This document shows, in pieces, positions 25,409-33,779 of a stretch of 64,000 bases of DNA (the first letter of the stretch is position 1; each line of letters begins with the position of its first letter). The notes beneath the pieces were generated by a model. It had not been told where the DNA came from, searched no databases, and was given only the letters and a program-made list of their open reading frames with translations. This stretch comes from Chitinophagaceae bacterium (GTDB lineage Bacteria; Bacteroidota; Bacteroidia; Chitinophagales; Chitinophagaceae), in contig CANFHA010000018.1 of assembly GCA_947446645.1 (NCBI GenBank), positions 1-64,000 on the forward strand, read 5' to 3'. Both the position numbers and the translations under genes were made by a program.

Positions 25409-26632
25409 CTATTCCTTCCACTTCCGAACGATCAATGACGAATTGGTGCCGCCAAAACCAAATGAATTAGATAAAAAAGTATCAAATTCATGGTCCAGCG
25501 TGCTTGTGACTATGTTCAGCGGAGCTGTATCCTCGTCCGGATTCTCAAAATTAATATTTGGGGCTATAAAGTTGTTCTGCATCATGAGCGTGGAATACAC
25601 AATCTCGCTTGCCCCGGCCATCCAGCACTCGTGTCCTGTCATTGATTTGGTGGAGCTTACGTATGGGCGAGAACTGCCAAATAAGCTATTTATAGCACGT
25701 GCTTCACTGGAGTCCCCGGCCTTAGTAGAGGTGGCATGTGCATTTATATAGTCTACCTCTCCAGGCTGAATACCAGCATCTTTAAGTGCCTTTTCCAGCG
25801 ACTTGGCCGGTCCTTCCACCGTGGGATTGGAGATATGTGACCCGTTTGACGAGAAGCCATACCCAATTACCTCGCCCAGTATGTTCGCCCCTCTCCTTTT
25901 TGCAGACTCCAGACTTTCCAGTATCACAGAGGCCGCACCACCGCTTGGCACCAGCCCATCGCGATCCCTATCGAACGGGCGTGACGCTTTGGAAGGCTCA
26001 GTCTCGCGGGTGGAGAATGCGGCTATACTGTCGAAATAAGACATGGAGTAGACATTTACCTCCTGTGCACCACCGCAAACAATACAATCCTGCAGGCCGT
26101 TCTTTATGAACATGTACCCCAGCCCTATGGCGTGAGAACCGCTGGCGCATGCAGCACTGATGGTAAAGTTGATGCCGCGTATCTTAAAGATAGTAGCCAG
26201 GTTCATATTCACCGTGGAGTTCATGGTCTGGAATACATAGCCCGAACCGAGCAGCATCGTATCATTTTTCTCACGAACGATATCCACCCCCTCTATCACC
26301 GGCTTTGCGGAGCTGTCGTTGCCAAACAGCAGGCCTACTTCATTCTTCTCCAGGTAGTCCATATCTATGTTCGCCATCTGCATAGCTTCCTTTGCCGACA
26401 CATAGGCAAACTCAGCCTGCTCCGGCATCATCAGCCTTGCCCTGCGGTCCAGCTGGCCCTTCAGGTTTGGGCGGTCTACATAGCCGGTAAGCGCAGATGC
26501 GTATCCGAATTCCTTCCTTTCGGGCGAATAGATAATACCTGACTTGCCTGCATATAATGATCTTTTAACTTCTTCAAGATTAGAACCTATACACGAATAA
26601 ATGCCTAACCCTGTTATTACTACTCTGTTCAT
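25409..26632 (-). CDS. Beta-ketoacyl-ACP synthase (KAS I/II type), block B
   Basis: 407 residues. The complete Cys-His-His triad is Cys162 (SAACASGSH), His299 (NAHATSTKAGD) and His334 (KSMTGHECW), so condensation should be active; it is not a chain-length-factor homologue lacking Cys. It is the first gene of block B, 100 bases before the ACP. It elongates the aryl-acyl chain with malonyl units, by analogy with aryl-polyene systems. Upstream lies a gene-poor stretch of about 700 bases containing a duplicated element. Confidence 0.92.
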   Translation of the reverse strand: MNRVVITGLGIYSCIGSNLEEVKRSLYAGKSGIIYSPERKEFGYASALTGYVDRPNLKGQLDRRARLMMPEQAEFAYVSAKEAMQMANIDMDYLEKNEVGLLFGNDSSAKPVIEGVDIVREKNDTMLLGSGYVFQTMNSTVNMNLATIFKIRGINFTISAACASGSHAIGLGYMFIKNGLQDCIVCGGAQEVNVYSMSYFDSIAAFSTRETEPSKASRPFDRDRDGLVPSGGAASVILESLESAKRRGANILGEVIGYGFSSNGSHISNPTVEGPAKSLEKALKDAGIQPGEVDYINAHATSTKAGDSSEARAINSLFGSSRPYVSSTKSMTGHECWMAGASEIVYSTLMMQNNFIAPNINFENPDEDTAPLNIVTSTLDHEFDTFLSNSFGFGGTNSSLIVRKWKE

Positions 26633-26750
26633 AGATTGATGGTAAAGATGGAATTTAGTCGCCCGTCACTTTGAAATGCAGGGCAACCTTCGCTAAAGTC
26701 TTAAAATTAATCTTCTTTAGTTAAAGGTCAAAATAAGGGATGCAGCAGGC

Positions 26751-26776
26751 ATAAGTCATAAGTCGTGGGTTCTGAG
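26751..26776. repeat. Repeat tract ATAAGTCATAAGTCGTGGG
   Basis: Tandem degenerate 7-mers (reverse complement of the tract at 13761), 120 bases upstream of the ketosynthase gene. Confidence 0.5.
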
Positions 26777-26836
26777 GCTCTGAGTAGTTTTTCTGGTTAT
26801 AAAAAATGGGTAATGTGCGAGGTGATCAAAAAATAA

Positions 26837-26933
26837 TTGCACACATTTCCATTGATAATCAACCTTCTAGTACCTTAAAAATGCACAGATGGGTAATTTT
26901 ATTTTCCAGTTTTTTCCGGTTTCTTTCCGAGCC
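26837..26933 (+). repeat. Imperfect direct repeat, copy 1
   Basis: About 97 bases aligned without gaps to 27016-27112. It contains TTGCACACATTTC, then the interrupted palindrome TTGAT-A-ATCAA, then TGCACAGATG, then a T-rich tail. See the copy 2 entry and findings. Confidence 0.7.
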
Positions 26934-27015
26934 TCGAATTGACAGTGTATGTGCATTGTTACTGATTTTTGCTGGCCAGAAAAACAGCAAATGGCACAAG
27001 GGTGAAAAATCCATT

Positions 27016-27112
27016 TTGCACACATTTCTGTTGATAATCAACGAACTGGCTGTTGAAAATTGCACAGATGTGCAGTTCTACTTTTTCTGATTCTTTCTGG
27101 TTCGTTTCCCGT
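27016..27112 (+). repeat. Imperfect direct repeat, copy 2
   Basis: Second copy, 179 bases after the first. Here the last block is the perfect inverted repeat TGCACA-GA-TGTGCA, and the middle is GTTGAT-A-ATCAAC. It lies in the gap of about 720 bases (26633-27351), which otherwise holds no gene I can support. Confidence 0.7.
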
Positions 27113-27351
27113 AATTGTAGACCGCCTGAACTGTGTTTCGTTTGATTAAAATGATTTTATGGCTGGCCTTTCACAATCTAAAATTTCTGAAATCGTCCGC
27201 GAAAAACGAGTGAAGAATGTCAAATGGCGGAAATGCAACACCTGCAATCTTGCAACAAATTTAGTGAGCAATCTGATACGTGCCAAGACGAAAAAACTAT
27301 GGTAGTATTGATAATGTTAGCCTATGTATTGTACAACAAACAACTTTAAAT

Positions 27352-27570
27352 TTAATTTTGCTTCTTGGATTTAATAATATCCTTAACACTGCGTTTACTT
27401 ACAGGAGCATCCCAGCCTTTACCTATCTCAACCTTCAATTCCTCCAGTACCTTTTGGAGTTTCGCGGTATAGTTTTCCCGTTTTTTGGTGACGTTGCTCT
27501 TCATATAAACGTTTGCATTAAAATTACTGACATTGTGTGATATTGGTGATTTCAAGTACATTAACCACAA
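27352..27570 (-). CDS. Small antitoxin-like protein, uncertain
   Basis: A frame of up to 72 residues from a GTG. The plausible core begins at the internal ATG (MKSNVTKKRENYTAKL, 27504). It is helical and basic, with a C-terminal WDAPVSKRSVKDIIKSKK resembling small type II antitoxins of Bacteroidota. No toxin gene is recognisable on either side. It is listed because its codon use and composition look protein-like, unlike the surrounding AT-rich gap. Confidence 0.4.
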   Translation of the reverse strand: MWLMYLKSPISHNVSNFNANVYMKSNVTKKRENYTAKLQKVLEELKVEIGKGWDAPVSKRSVKDIIKSKKQN

Positions 27571-27630
27571 ACTTTTTCACCACCACTTCCCCGCCCTTCC
27601 TCATTTCCACAATTAAATTACTTTTATAAA

Positions 27631-28992
27631 ATGAAATTACGCCTGCTTACACTGGTGGCCTGTATGGGCATTTGCAATGCACATGCACAAGACTCCCTGC
27701 AAATGCGCAAAATAGCTGATGAAATATTGCTGCACGGCACCTGCTATGATAATCTGCGGGTGCTGTGTAAAAGTGTGGGGCACCGCATCAGCGGATCGCC
27801 GGCAGCGGCAAAGGCGGTAAGCTGGGGAGAAAAGGCGATGAAGGAGGCCGGGGCAGATAAGGTGTGGCTGCAGGCGGCCGATGTACCCTACTGGTACCGG
27901 GGCAAGGAAAGTCTGTACCTGAAGATGGGCAAAGAATATAAGAAGGTACGTGCGCTATCGCTGGGCAACAGCCAGGGTACCAGCGGCAGACCGCTGGAGG
28001 CGCAGGTGGTGATGGTGCATAATTTTGACGAGTTCAAAGCCCTGCCGGACAGCAAAGTAAAGGGCAAGATCATATTCTTTGACTACCGTTTCCGCCAGGA
28101 TTTTGTGTTCACCTTTCATGGCTACGGCGATGCGGTGAAGTACAGGTGGGCCAGCCCCAGCGTAGCTGCTAAGAAGGGTGCAGCCGGGGTTATTATCCGA
28201 TCTATGTCCACCGGCATGGACGACTTTCCGCACACAGGTGGCATGCACTACAACGACTCCTTCCTGAAAATACCAGAGATGGCGCTGGGTAATATTACTG
28301 CGGACCAACTGGAACAGGCCTGTGAAAAAGGTGAGGTGATGGCCAGGATGAACTCTGAATGCCATATGATGCCGGCGCTGGTGCACTCGTATAACGTAAT
28401 AGGAGAAATAAAAGGAACTGAAACACCGGAGCGAATAATTACCGTAGGCGGCCACCTGGACTCATGGGATGTAGGCGAAGGTGCCAGCGATGACGGCGCA
28501 GGCTGTGTGCAGTCGATAGAGGTGATACGCGCTTTTAAAGCGCTGGGCGTGAAACCCAAGTGTACCATAAGGGCTGTGCTCTTTATGAACGAAGAAAACG
28601 GCAATAAAGGCGGTGAGGCTTATGCAGACTCTGCAAAGGCGCGGAGTGAGCACCATATACTGGCAGTAGAGAGCGATGCCGGCGGTTTTTCGCCACGCGG
28701 TATAGGCATGGAGATGCCCACGGAAATGAAACAACGTATACTGAAATACAAAAACCTATTCCTGGACTATGGCGTGTATGATTTTTCGCTGGAGGAAGGT
28801 GGCACTGATATAAGCCCGCTAAAGAAAAAGCTGGATGTGCCGTTGGTGGGGCTTATCCCCGACTCACAGCGCTACTTCGACCTGCACCATACCGACAATG
28901 ATGTGTTTGAACAGGTGAACCACCGCGAGCTGAAACTAGGCGCAGCGGTAATGGCGCAGTTGATATACCTGGTGAGTGAGAACGGATTGTAA
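27631..28992 (+). CDS. M28 family metallopeptidase, carboxypeptidase Q-like
   Basis: 453 residues, exported (signal ends AHAQ). A PA domain insert (about 125-245) sits within an M28 peptidase. Zinc ligands are visible: His275 (GGHLDSWDVGEG), Asp287 (SDDGAG), Glu321-Glu322 (MNEENGNKGG), Asp349 (ESDAGG) and a C-terminal His in LHHTDND. Order and spacing match plasma glutamate carboxypeptidase-type dipeptidases. It probably acts in the periplasm on di- and oligopeptides. Confidence 0.92.
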   Translation: MKLRLLTLVACMGICNAHAQDSLQMRKIADEILLHGTCYDNLRVLCKSVGHRISGSPAAAKAVSWGEKAMKEAGADKVWLQAADVPYWYRGKESLYLKMGKEYKKVRALSLGNSQGTSGRPLEAQVVMVHNFDEFKALPDSKVKGKIIFFDYRFRQDFVFTFHGYGDAVKYRWASPSVAAKKGAAGVIIRSMSTGMDDFPHTGGMHYNDSFLKIPEMALGNITADQLEQACEKGEVMARMNSECHMMPALVHSYNVIGEIKGTETPERIITVGGHLDSWDVGEGASDDGAGCVQSIEVIRAFKALGVKPKCTIRAVLFMNEENGNKGGEAYADSAKARSEHHILAVESDAGGFSPRGIGMEMPTEMKQRILKYKNLFLDYGVYDFSLEEGGTDISPLKKKLDVPLVGLIPDSQRYFDLHHTDNDVFEQVNHRELKLGAAVMAQLIYLVSENGL

Positions 28993-29076
28993 ATTCAAAA
29001 TTCAAAAACCAAAATTCAAAAACCACGCACATTAGTCAAAGGTTCTGGTTTCAAATAGTAAATCCCGGGTTATACA

Positions 29077-30195
29077 TTGGACAAGGAGGGCCGGATAATA
29101 AAGAAGTTGTTGAAACGTCCATCGGCTGTGGTGGCGGGTTGCATCATTGTGGTTACCTGCCTGGTTTCGGTCTTTGCACACCTGCTGGCGCCGGATGGTA
29201 CACCCTCTGCCAACAGGATGATCATAGAACTGGGCGCAAAACAACCCGGCTTCAGCAAACAACTTTTGTTTGTGCCTAAAAGCAGTGCTCAACCAGTTGA
29301 AAACCGCTTTGTGAGCTGGTTTGCGGGGGCTACTTCGCCTTATGTAGCTACACCTATAAACAGTTACCGGTTTGCAGCCGGGGCACTGGTGGTGCATCAC
29401 TATATAGACGATGGGCTTGAAGACTCGCTGAGTTACCCGCTGGCGCAGCTGATGCCCGCAGATCAACAAACTAAGACCGTACAGGAACAGGAGGACTATG
29501 TAAGGCACTACCTTATTACTACACGAACTTTTTACCTGGGTACCGACCGGTATGGCCGCGATATTTTATCCAGGCTACTTATTGGCTCACGGGTGACGCT
29601 GGCTGTGGGTATGGTGGCGGTGCTGCTGTCGCTCACCATTGGCATAGTGCTGGGGTCTGTAGCCGGCTACTTTGGCGGTATTGTGGATAAGGCGGTAATG
29701 TGGGTGATCAATATTTTGTACGCCATCCCTACCCTGCTGCTTGTATTCGCCATAACGCTGACCATAGGCAAGGGCTTCTGGGAGATATTCATAGCCATAG
29801 GGCTTAGCATGTGGGTGGGCGCAGCAAGGCTGATAAGAGGCCAGGTAATGGTGCTGCGGGAAATGGAATATGTAGCCGCAGCAAAAACGCTGGGCCTGGG
29901 TGATGCGCGCATTATCTTCCGGCATATACTACCCAATATAGCGGGGCCACTGATGGTAATAGCCGCCAGCAACTTTGCCGCAGCAATACTCGTGGAGGCC
30001 GGCCTTAGCTTTCTTGGGTTTGGTGTGCAGCCTCCACACCCATCGTGGGGACTGATGATAAAGGAGCATTATAACTTCCTGCTCACCGACAGGCCGCTGC
30101 TGGCTATAATACCCGGCATAGCCATAATGCTGCTTGTCTATGCCTTCAATATTTTAGGAAATGCACTGCGGGATGTACTGGATGTGAGAGAATAA
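29077..30195 (+). CDS. ABC transporter permease, DppC/OppC family
   Basis: 372 residues. It has an N-terminal TM helix, a periplasmic insert of about 110 residues, then five TM helices of a binding-protein-dependent permease. The EAA loop is EYVAAAKTLGLGDARIIFRH, and LSFLGFGVQPPHPSWG is the DppC signature. No ATPase, second permease or binding protein is next to it. There is no early ATG: the first in-frame start after a stop is TTG 29077. It is presumed to pair with subunits encoded elsewhere. Confidence 0.88.
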   Translation: MDKEGRIIKKLLKRPSAVVAGCIIVVTCLVSVFAHLLAPDGTPSANRMIIELGAKQPGFSKQLLFVPKSSAQPVENRFVSWFAGATSPYVATPINSYRFAAGALVVHHYIDDGLEDSLSYPLAQLMPADQQTKTVQEQEDYVRHYLITTRTFYLGTDRYGRDILSRLLIGSRVTLAVGMVAVLLSLTIGIVLGSVAGYFGGIVDKAVMWVINILYAIPTLLLVFAITLTIGKGFWEIFIAIGLSMWVGAARLIRGQVMVLREMEYVAAAKTLGLGDARIIFRHILPNIAGPLMVIAASNFAAAILVEAGLSFLGFGVQPPHPSWGLMIKEHYNFLLTDRPLLAIIPGIAIMLLVYAFNILGNALRDVLDVRE

Positions 30196-30228
30196 ACTAT
30201 TATTGCACATTATTGCGCATAAAATATT

Positions 30229-30639
30229 ATGAATAAATCGATCCCGTCGCTGATACTTTGTTTCCTGGTGCTCGCGGCCGCTTGCCACAAAAAGCCTACG
30301 CCTGTAAACTATGGCGTAAAGTTTGACGGAACATGGGTGGGCATTAACTCCTGCGACTCGAGTACAAAAACTATCACTTTTCTTTCTCCCATCAATAACT
30401 TCAACTCTGTATATTACAGCGACTCTGTGGATACTGGCCTGTGCGCAAAATTGGTTACTTTCTATGGCACTGCCTTTGGCGATACCATTACATTCCCGCC
30501 CGCTACCTATACAGATCTGTGCGGCAACGGATATACCGTGCAGCAGACAGGCACAATAATAGGCGTGACGCTGTACCTTACCCGGATAACCACGGGCACA
30601 CAAGATGACACTTGTGTGTTTGTTGCTACGAAGATATAA
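30229..30639 (+). CDS. Small lipoprotein, function unknown
   Basis: 136 residues with an SPII signal, lipobox LAAAC (Cys19). The mature part is beta-rich with Thr/Asp and four further cysteines (NSCDSS, GLCAKL, DLCGNG, DTCVF), which could form two disulfides. The length and strand pattern suggest a small lipocalin-like barrel, but no family is recognised. Another lipoprotein starts 13 bases after its stop. Confidence 0.75.
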   Translation: MNKSIPSLILCFLVLAAACHKKPTPVNYGVKFDGTWVGINSCDSSTKTITFLSPINNFNSVYYSDSVDTGLCAKLVTFYGTAFGDTITFPPATYTDLCGNGYTVQQTGTIIGVTLYLTRITTGTQDDTCVFVATKI

Positions 30640-30652
30640 AAGCCTGTGCGCT

Positions 30653-31645
30653 ATGAAAGCTCCTATTTACCTACTGTTTGCTCTCATCATCTTTGCATTA
30701 CCAGGTTGCGGGCTAAGCACCTACCAGGTAAAGGAAGGTATTGAGATGCCGTCGTCAGTGAATGATGAGATCAATAATTTGAACATCAAACTTTTCAGCG
30801 CTATAGAAGAAGGGAATCTTGCCGGATTCCGAGGGCTTCTGTCCGACTCATTGGCACAAAAATTCAGAACAAAAAGTGGAAAAGATATCTGGAAGGTATT
30901 TTCCACGGCTGCGAAAGGCAGGTCTTTCGACGTGCTCAACGAATTCTACGTTAAAAGCTTTCTGCCAGGTACAAAAGTAAAACTAACCTCAGGAAATGAC
31001 ATAAATGAATTTGAATATACATTCAAGGCACCGACGAGGGAATCAACAGTATCCTTCATTGTTTTGCGGGACCACGAATTTCAATTTTTGCTTACGGCGA
31101 TTTATGGGAAATACGGGGAGCGATGGCGAATAAATGGTATTTACATGGATAGATACTCTGTATTTGACAAAACAGCGCCCGACTATTACGAACAAGCCGA
31201 TGACCTGTTCAGAAACAAATACCGTATAGACGCGCTCGTAGCCATCACTATGTGCCAGCAATGCCATTCTTCCGACTCTTTTTTTCATTATACGCACCAG
31301 CATGAAATTGACAGTTTCAATAAAATATTGGTTGCCGATGTGAAACAAAAATACCAGCTACCCCGTACACTCAAGAAAATAAAAAGCGAGCCAATGGTTC
31401 TAAATGTAAAACCCTGGCTGTATCGCGGAGTGTTAATGCCTTGCGTTACTTATGTCACTTCAACAAAACTGAACGATTCGGAAGCGCTAAAACGAGAGAA
31501 TGGCGATGTGCAACGAGAAGTCGACGATCTGTTTTATGGATTTAAACACAACAATCCCTGTATTTACTATCGCGCCTACAATGAAATGCCTGCTGCTAAT
31601 AAAGAAAGCGCCTTCTATGATTTTATAGAGTTGAACAAGAAATAG
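30653..31645 (+). CDS. Lipoprotein with a CxxCH motif, function unknown
   Basis: 330 residues with an SPII signal, lipobox ALPGC (Cys19). Residues 35-165 look like a nuclear-transport-factor-2 or DUF3887-type alpha+beta module (LFSAIEEGNLAGFRGLLSD, GERWRINGIYMD). The second half has CQQCH at 201-205, which would satisfy a c-type heme attachment site, followed by several His residues. It is co-directional with the lipoprotein upstream. No family can be named with certainty. Confidence 0.72.
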   Translation: MKAPIYLLFALIIFALPGCGLSTYQVKEGIEMPSSVNDEINNLNIKLFSAIEEGNLAGFRGLLSDSLAQKFRTKSGKDIWKVFSTAAKGRSFDVLNEFYVKSFLPGTKVKLTSGNDINEFEYTFKAPTRESTVSFIVLRDHEFQFLLTAIYGKYGERWRINGIYMDRYSVFDKTAPDYYEQADDLFRNKYRIDALVAITMCQQCHSSDSFFHYTHQHEIDSFNKILVADVKQKYQLPRTLKKIKSEPMVLNVKPWLYRGVLMPCVTYVTSTKLNDSEALKRENGDVQREVDDLFYGFKHNNPCIYYRAYNEMPAANKESAFYDFIELNKK

Positions 31646-31662
31646 TATGCTTATTTATGCTT

Positions 31663-32709
31663 TTATTCCTCCTCGTCGAAGTAAATCTTATAAAAGCTTT
31701 TGCCTACTCGCTCATCATAGCCCTTTTCTATAAGGCTTTTATCGCCATGAATGTAGACGTGAAAGTTCTTATCGAGTTTTAATACGCTCTTAAAAACGCG
31801 GGCCTGCTTCTTTACCGCCAGTGTAGAAATGTCAAACTGGTCAGGCACTTCAAAGTCATTCATCTCCGCATAACTGGTCTCAAATTTGCGGAAAGCACTG
31901 ATCATGCCGCTATCATCAAATACTTCCTTTTCAAACTTCTTTTTGTCGAATGATTCGTTGGCCCGGAAGTATTCTACGGACTTATTGAGCAGGTCTATCT
32001 GGTCTGTTTTTTCAATATCATACTCCTCCGGAAGCTGTTTGGCAATAAACTGCTTGGTGAGGCTGAGGAACTGGTTGGTCTGGAAATACTCATTGGCCTG
32101 TGGTATGACGTTGAGAAATGTCTCCCGCCAGAATACGGCCTCATCGCCCCGGTTGCTGTCGTAGATAAGCACATCAAAACCCTTTTCGGCATTGGTGGGC
32201 AGTACGAGGCAGGCTTTATCATACCTGGATACGTCTACCCCTTCGCGCATGGTTAGCGAGAACTCAGCGCCATCAACAGCGAGGTCTATAAACTTGTTCT
32301 TTGTCTCGGTTTTGTATATGCCTATGGCGTCTACAAATGCGCCATCGACCAGGCAATTCTCATAGTAGCATACGTAGATCTCGCCTGTTTTTATTTTAGG
32401 GTGGAGGGTACTTTCGTACAGGTGGCGGGCAATGTTTACAGAGTTCTTCTGAAATGTAGCCGTCTCTGCCAGCGTTTCAAGGCAGTAGTTGTACACCTCG
32501 TTGAAGTCGAGCGAGGATGTATGATTGAAGGAGTATTTGTCTGAATTAGGATCAAATTTGCCCAGGAAAGCGTCTTTAATTACCCGCTTGTCATTGTCAG
32601 ACAATGTGAGCGGCTCTTTAGAAGTTACCAGGTCCTCGCCATTTCCCTTATTACCAACGAGGTGAACGGAGGCTTGTTTCAGCACCGCTTCGCTCAAAGT
32701 CATTTGCAT
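31663..32709 (-). CDS. Nucleoid-associated protein (NdpA/YejK family)
   Basis: 348 residues, cytoplasmic. The N-terminal half, with KIKTGEIYVCYYENCLVDG and AIGIYKTETKNKFIDL, and the C-terminal FEVPDQFDISTLAVKK region followed by NFHVYIHGDKSLIEKGYDE, are those of the bacteroidal NA37-type nucleoid-associated proteins. The family binds DNA and is spermidine-associated in E. coli; its role here is unknown. It converges on the lipoprotein gene with an 18-base gap. Confidence 0.88.
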   Translation of the reverse strand: MQMTLSEAVLKQASVHLVGNKGNGEDLVTSKEPLTLSDNDKRVIKDAFLGKFDPNSDKYSFNHTSSLDFNEVYNYCLETLAETATFQKNSVNIARHLYESTLHPKIKTGEIYVCYYENCLVDGAFVDAIGIYKTETKNKFIDLAVDGAEFSLTMREGVDVSRYDKACLVLPTNAEKGFDVLIYDSNRGDEAVFWRETFLNVIPQANEYFQTNQFLSLTKQFIAKQLPEEYDIEKTDQIDLLNKSVEYFRANESFDKKKFEKEVFDDSGMISAFRKFETSYAEMNDFEVPDQFDISTLAVKKQARVFKSVLKLDKNFHVYIHGDKSLIEKGYDERVGKSFYKIYFDEEE

Positions 32710-32800
32710 ATTACCACATTTAGAGGGCCAAAGATATCTTATCGCCGATGATCTCTACCCGATAAGATTATTGGAGTATATTTATCTGCTCATTAGCGTT

Positions 32801-33595
32801 ATGAAAAGAATCATTTTGTTGTGCTTTACAGTATTGGCTGCGATGGGTGGATTTGCCCAACCGTACGATACCCTGGAAGTACACTTTGGTAAAAATACTT
32901 CTGTACTTTCCAAGACCACCAGTGACTTCATTGACAGAATGATCTTAAAGGGCGTGCTGGCCCCACCAAAAAAACTGATGCTCCTGGGCTATGCCGACTA
33001 CCTTGGCAACAAGGTGCATAATGATCCTTTATCGGAGGCGCGGGCAAAGACGATTAAAGATTACCTGGTAAAGTCCGGCTTCAATCCGAAAGACATAACC
33101 GCGTGTATTGGCAAGGGTAAAATAAACCGCACTGAGGTTGATAGTGATGGATTTGCTGCCGACCGTAAAGTACAGATAATTTTCGATCATATCCCCGTGA
33201 AACCCACACCAACGGTAATAGATGTAGATAAACTCAAAGTGAATGAAACACTGAGGCTTAACAATATTTTTTTTGTTGGCGGCACATCTACCATACTCCC
33301 CGATTCGCAGCCAGAACTTGACAACCTGCTGCACGTGATGCAAGCCAGTAAAACACTGATAATAAAAATTGAAGGACACATTTGCTGTATGGGCCCCAAA
33401 GAAGGGCTTGACGATAACAACCTGTCGGGGCGAAGGGCGAAGGCAGTTTATGATTTCCTCATATCAAATGGCATCAGTGCAAGAAGACTTTACTATGAAG
33501 GGGTTGGCAATATGAACCCGGTGGTAAGAGCCGACTCGACTGAAGAAGACCATATAAAAAACCGGAGGGTAGAAATAAGGGTGATAAGCAAATAA
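32801..33595 (+). CDS. Tandem double-OmpA-domain exported protein
   Basis: 264 residues, signal ending GGFAQ. Two OmpA-like peptidoglycan-binding domains are in tandem: residues 20-130 (VHFGKNTSVLSKTT, GYADYLGNKVHNDPLSEARA, DRKVQIIFDH) and 145-264 (IFFVGGTSTILPDSQPELD, GHICCMGP, LSGRRAKAVYDFL, NRRVEIRVI). It is a close paralogue of the next gene but without the repeat insert. It probably anchors to the cell wall in the periplasm. Confidence 0.88.
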   Translation: MKRIILLCFTVLAAMGGFAQPYDTLEVHFGKNTSVLSKTTSDFIDRMILKGVLAPPKKLMLLGYADYLGNKVHNDPLSEARAKTIKDYLVKSGFNPKDITACIGKGKINRTEVDSDGFAADRKVQIIFDHIPVKPTPTVIDVDKLKVNETLRLNNIFFVGGTSTILPDSQPELDNLLHVMQASKTLIIKIEGHICCMGPKEGLDDNNLSGRRAKAVYDFLISNGISARRLYYEGVGNMNPVVRADSTEEDHIKNRRVEIRVISK

Positions 33596-33747
33596 AATAG
33601 CTATTGTGCGCGGTTTAAATTACCTTGTAAGATAATTGCACAAAACACCCTCCTTCTACACATAGAATTATCTATATACTCGTTTCATTTAACGATTATA
33701 TAAAAAAACATACCTCTAATTAGTATAAGGTTTTTTGAAATTATTGT

Positions 33748-33755
33748 TAGTTTTG
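33748..33755 (+). promoter_or_regulatory. -7 element TAGTTTTG
   Basis: Exact match to the Bacteroidota TAnnTTTG -7 consensus, 24 bases upstream of the start at 33780. No good -33 TTTG lies at the usual distance. Confidence 0.35.
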
Positions 33756-33779
33756 TCCTCCCGTATAATTATAGTCCGC

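Noticed and set aside
26837-27112. Possible replication origin because TTTTGCACA and TGTTGATAA resemble DnaA boxes
   Set aside because: No exact TTATNCACA cluster and no dnaA/dnaN or other origin-associated gene nearby. GC skew could not be computed here.
26806-27113. Short frames on both strands across the duplicated element
   Set aside because: They span the repeat and have no similarity to each other or to known proteins. The palindromes suggest non-coding DNA.
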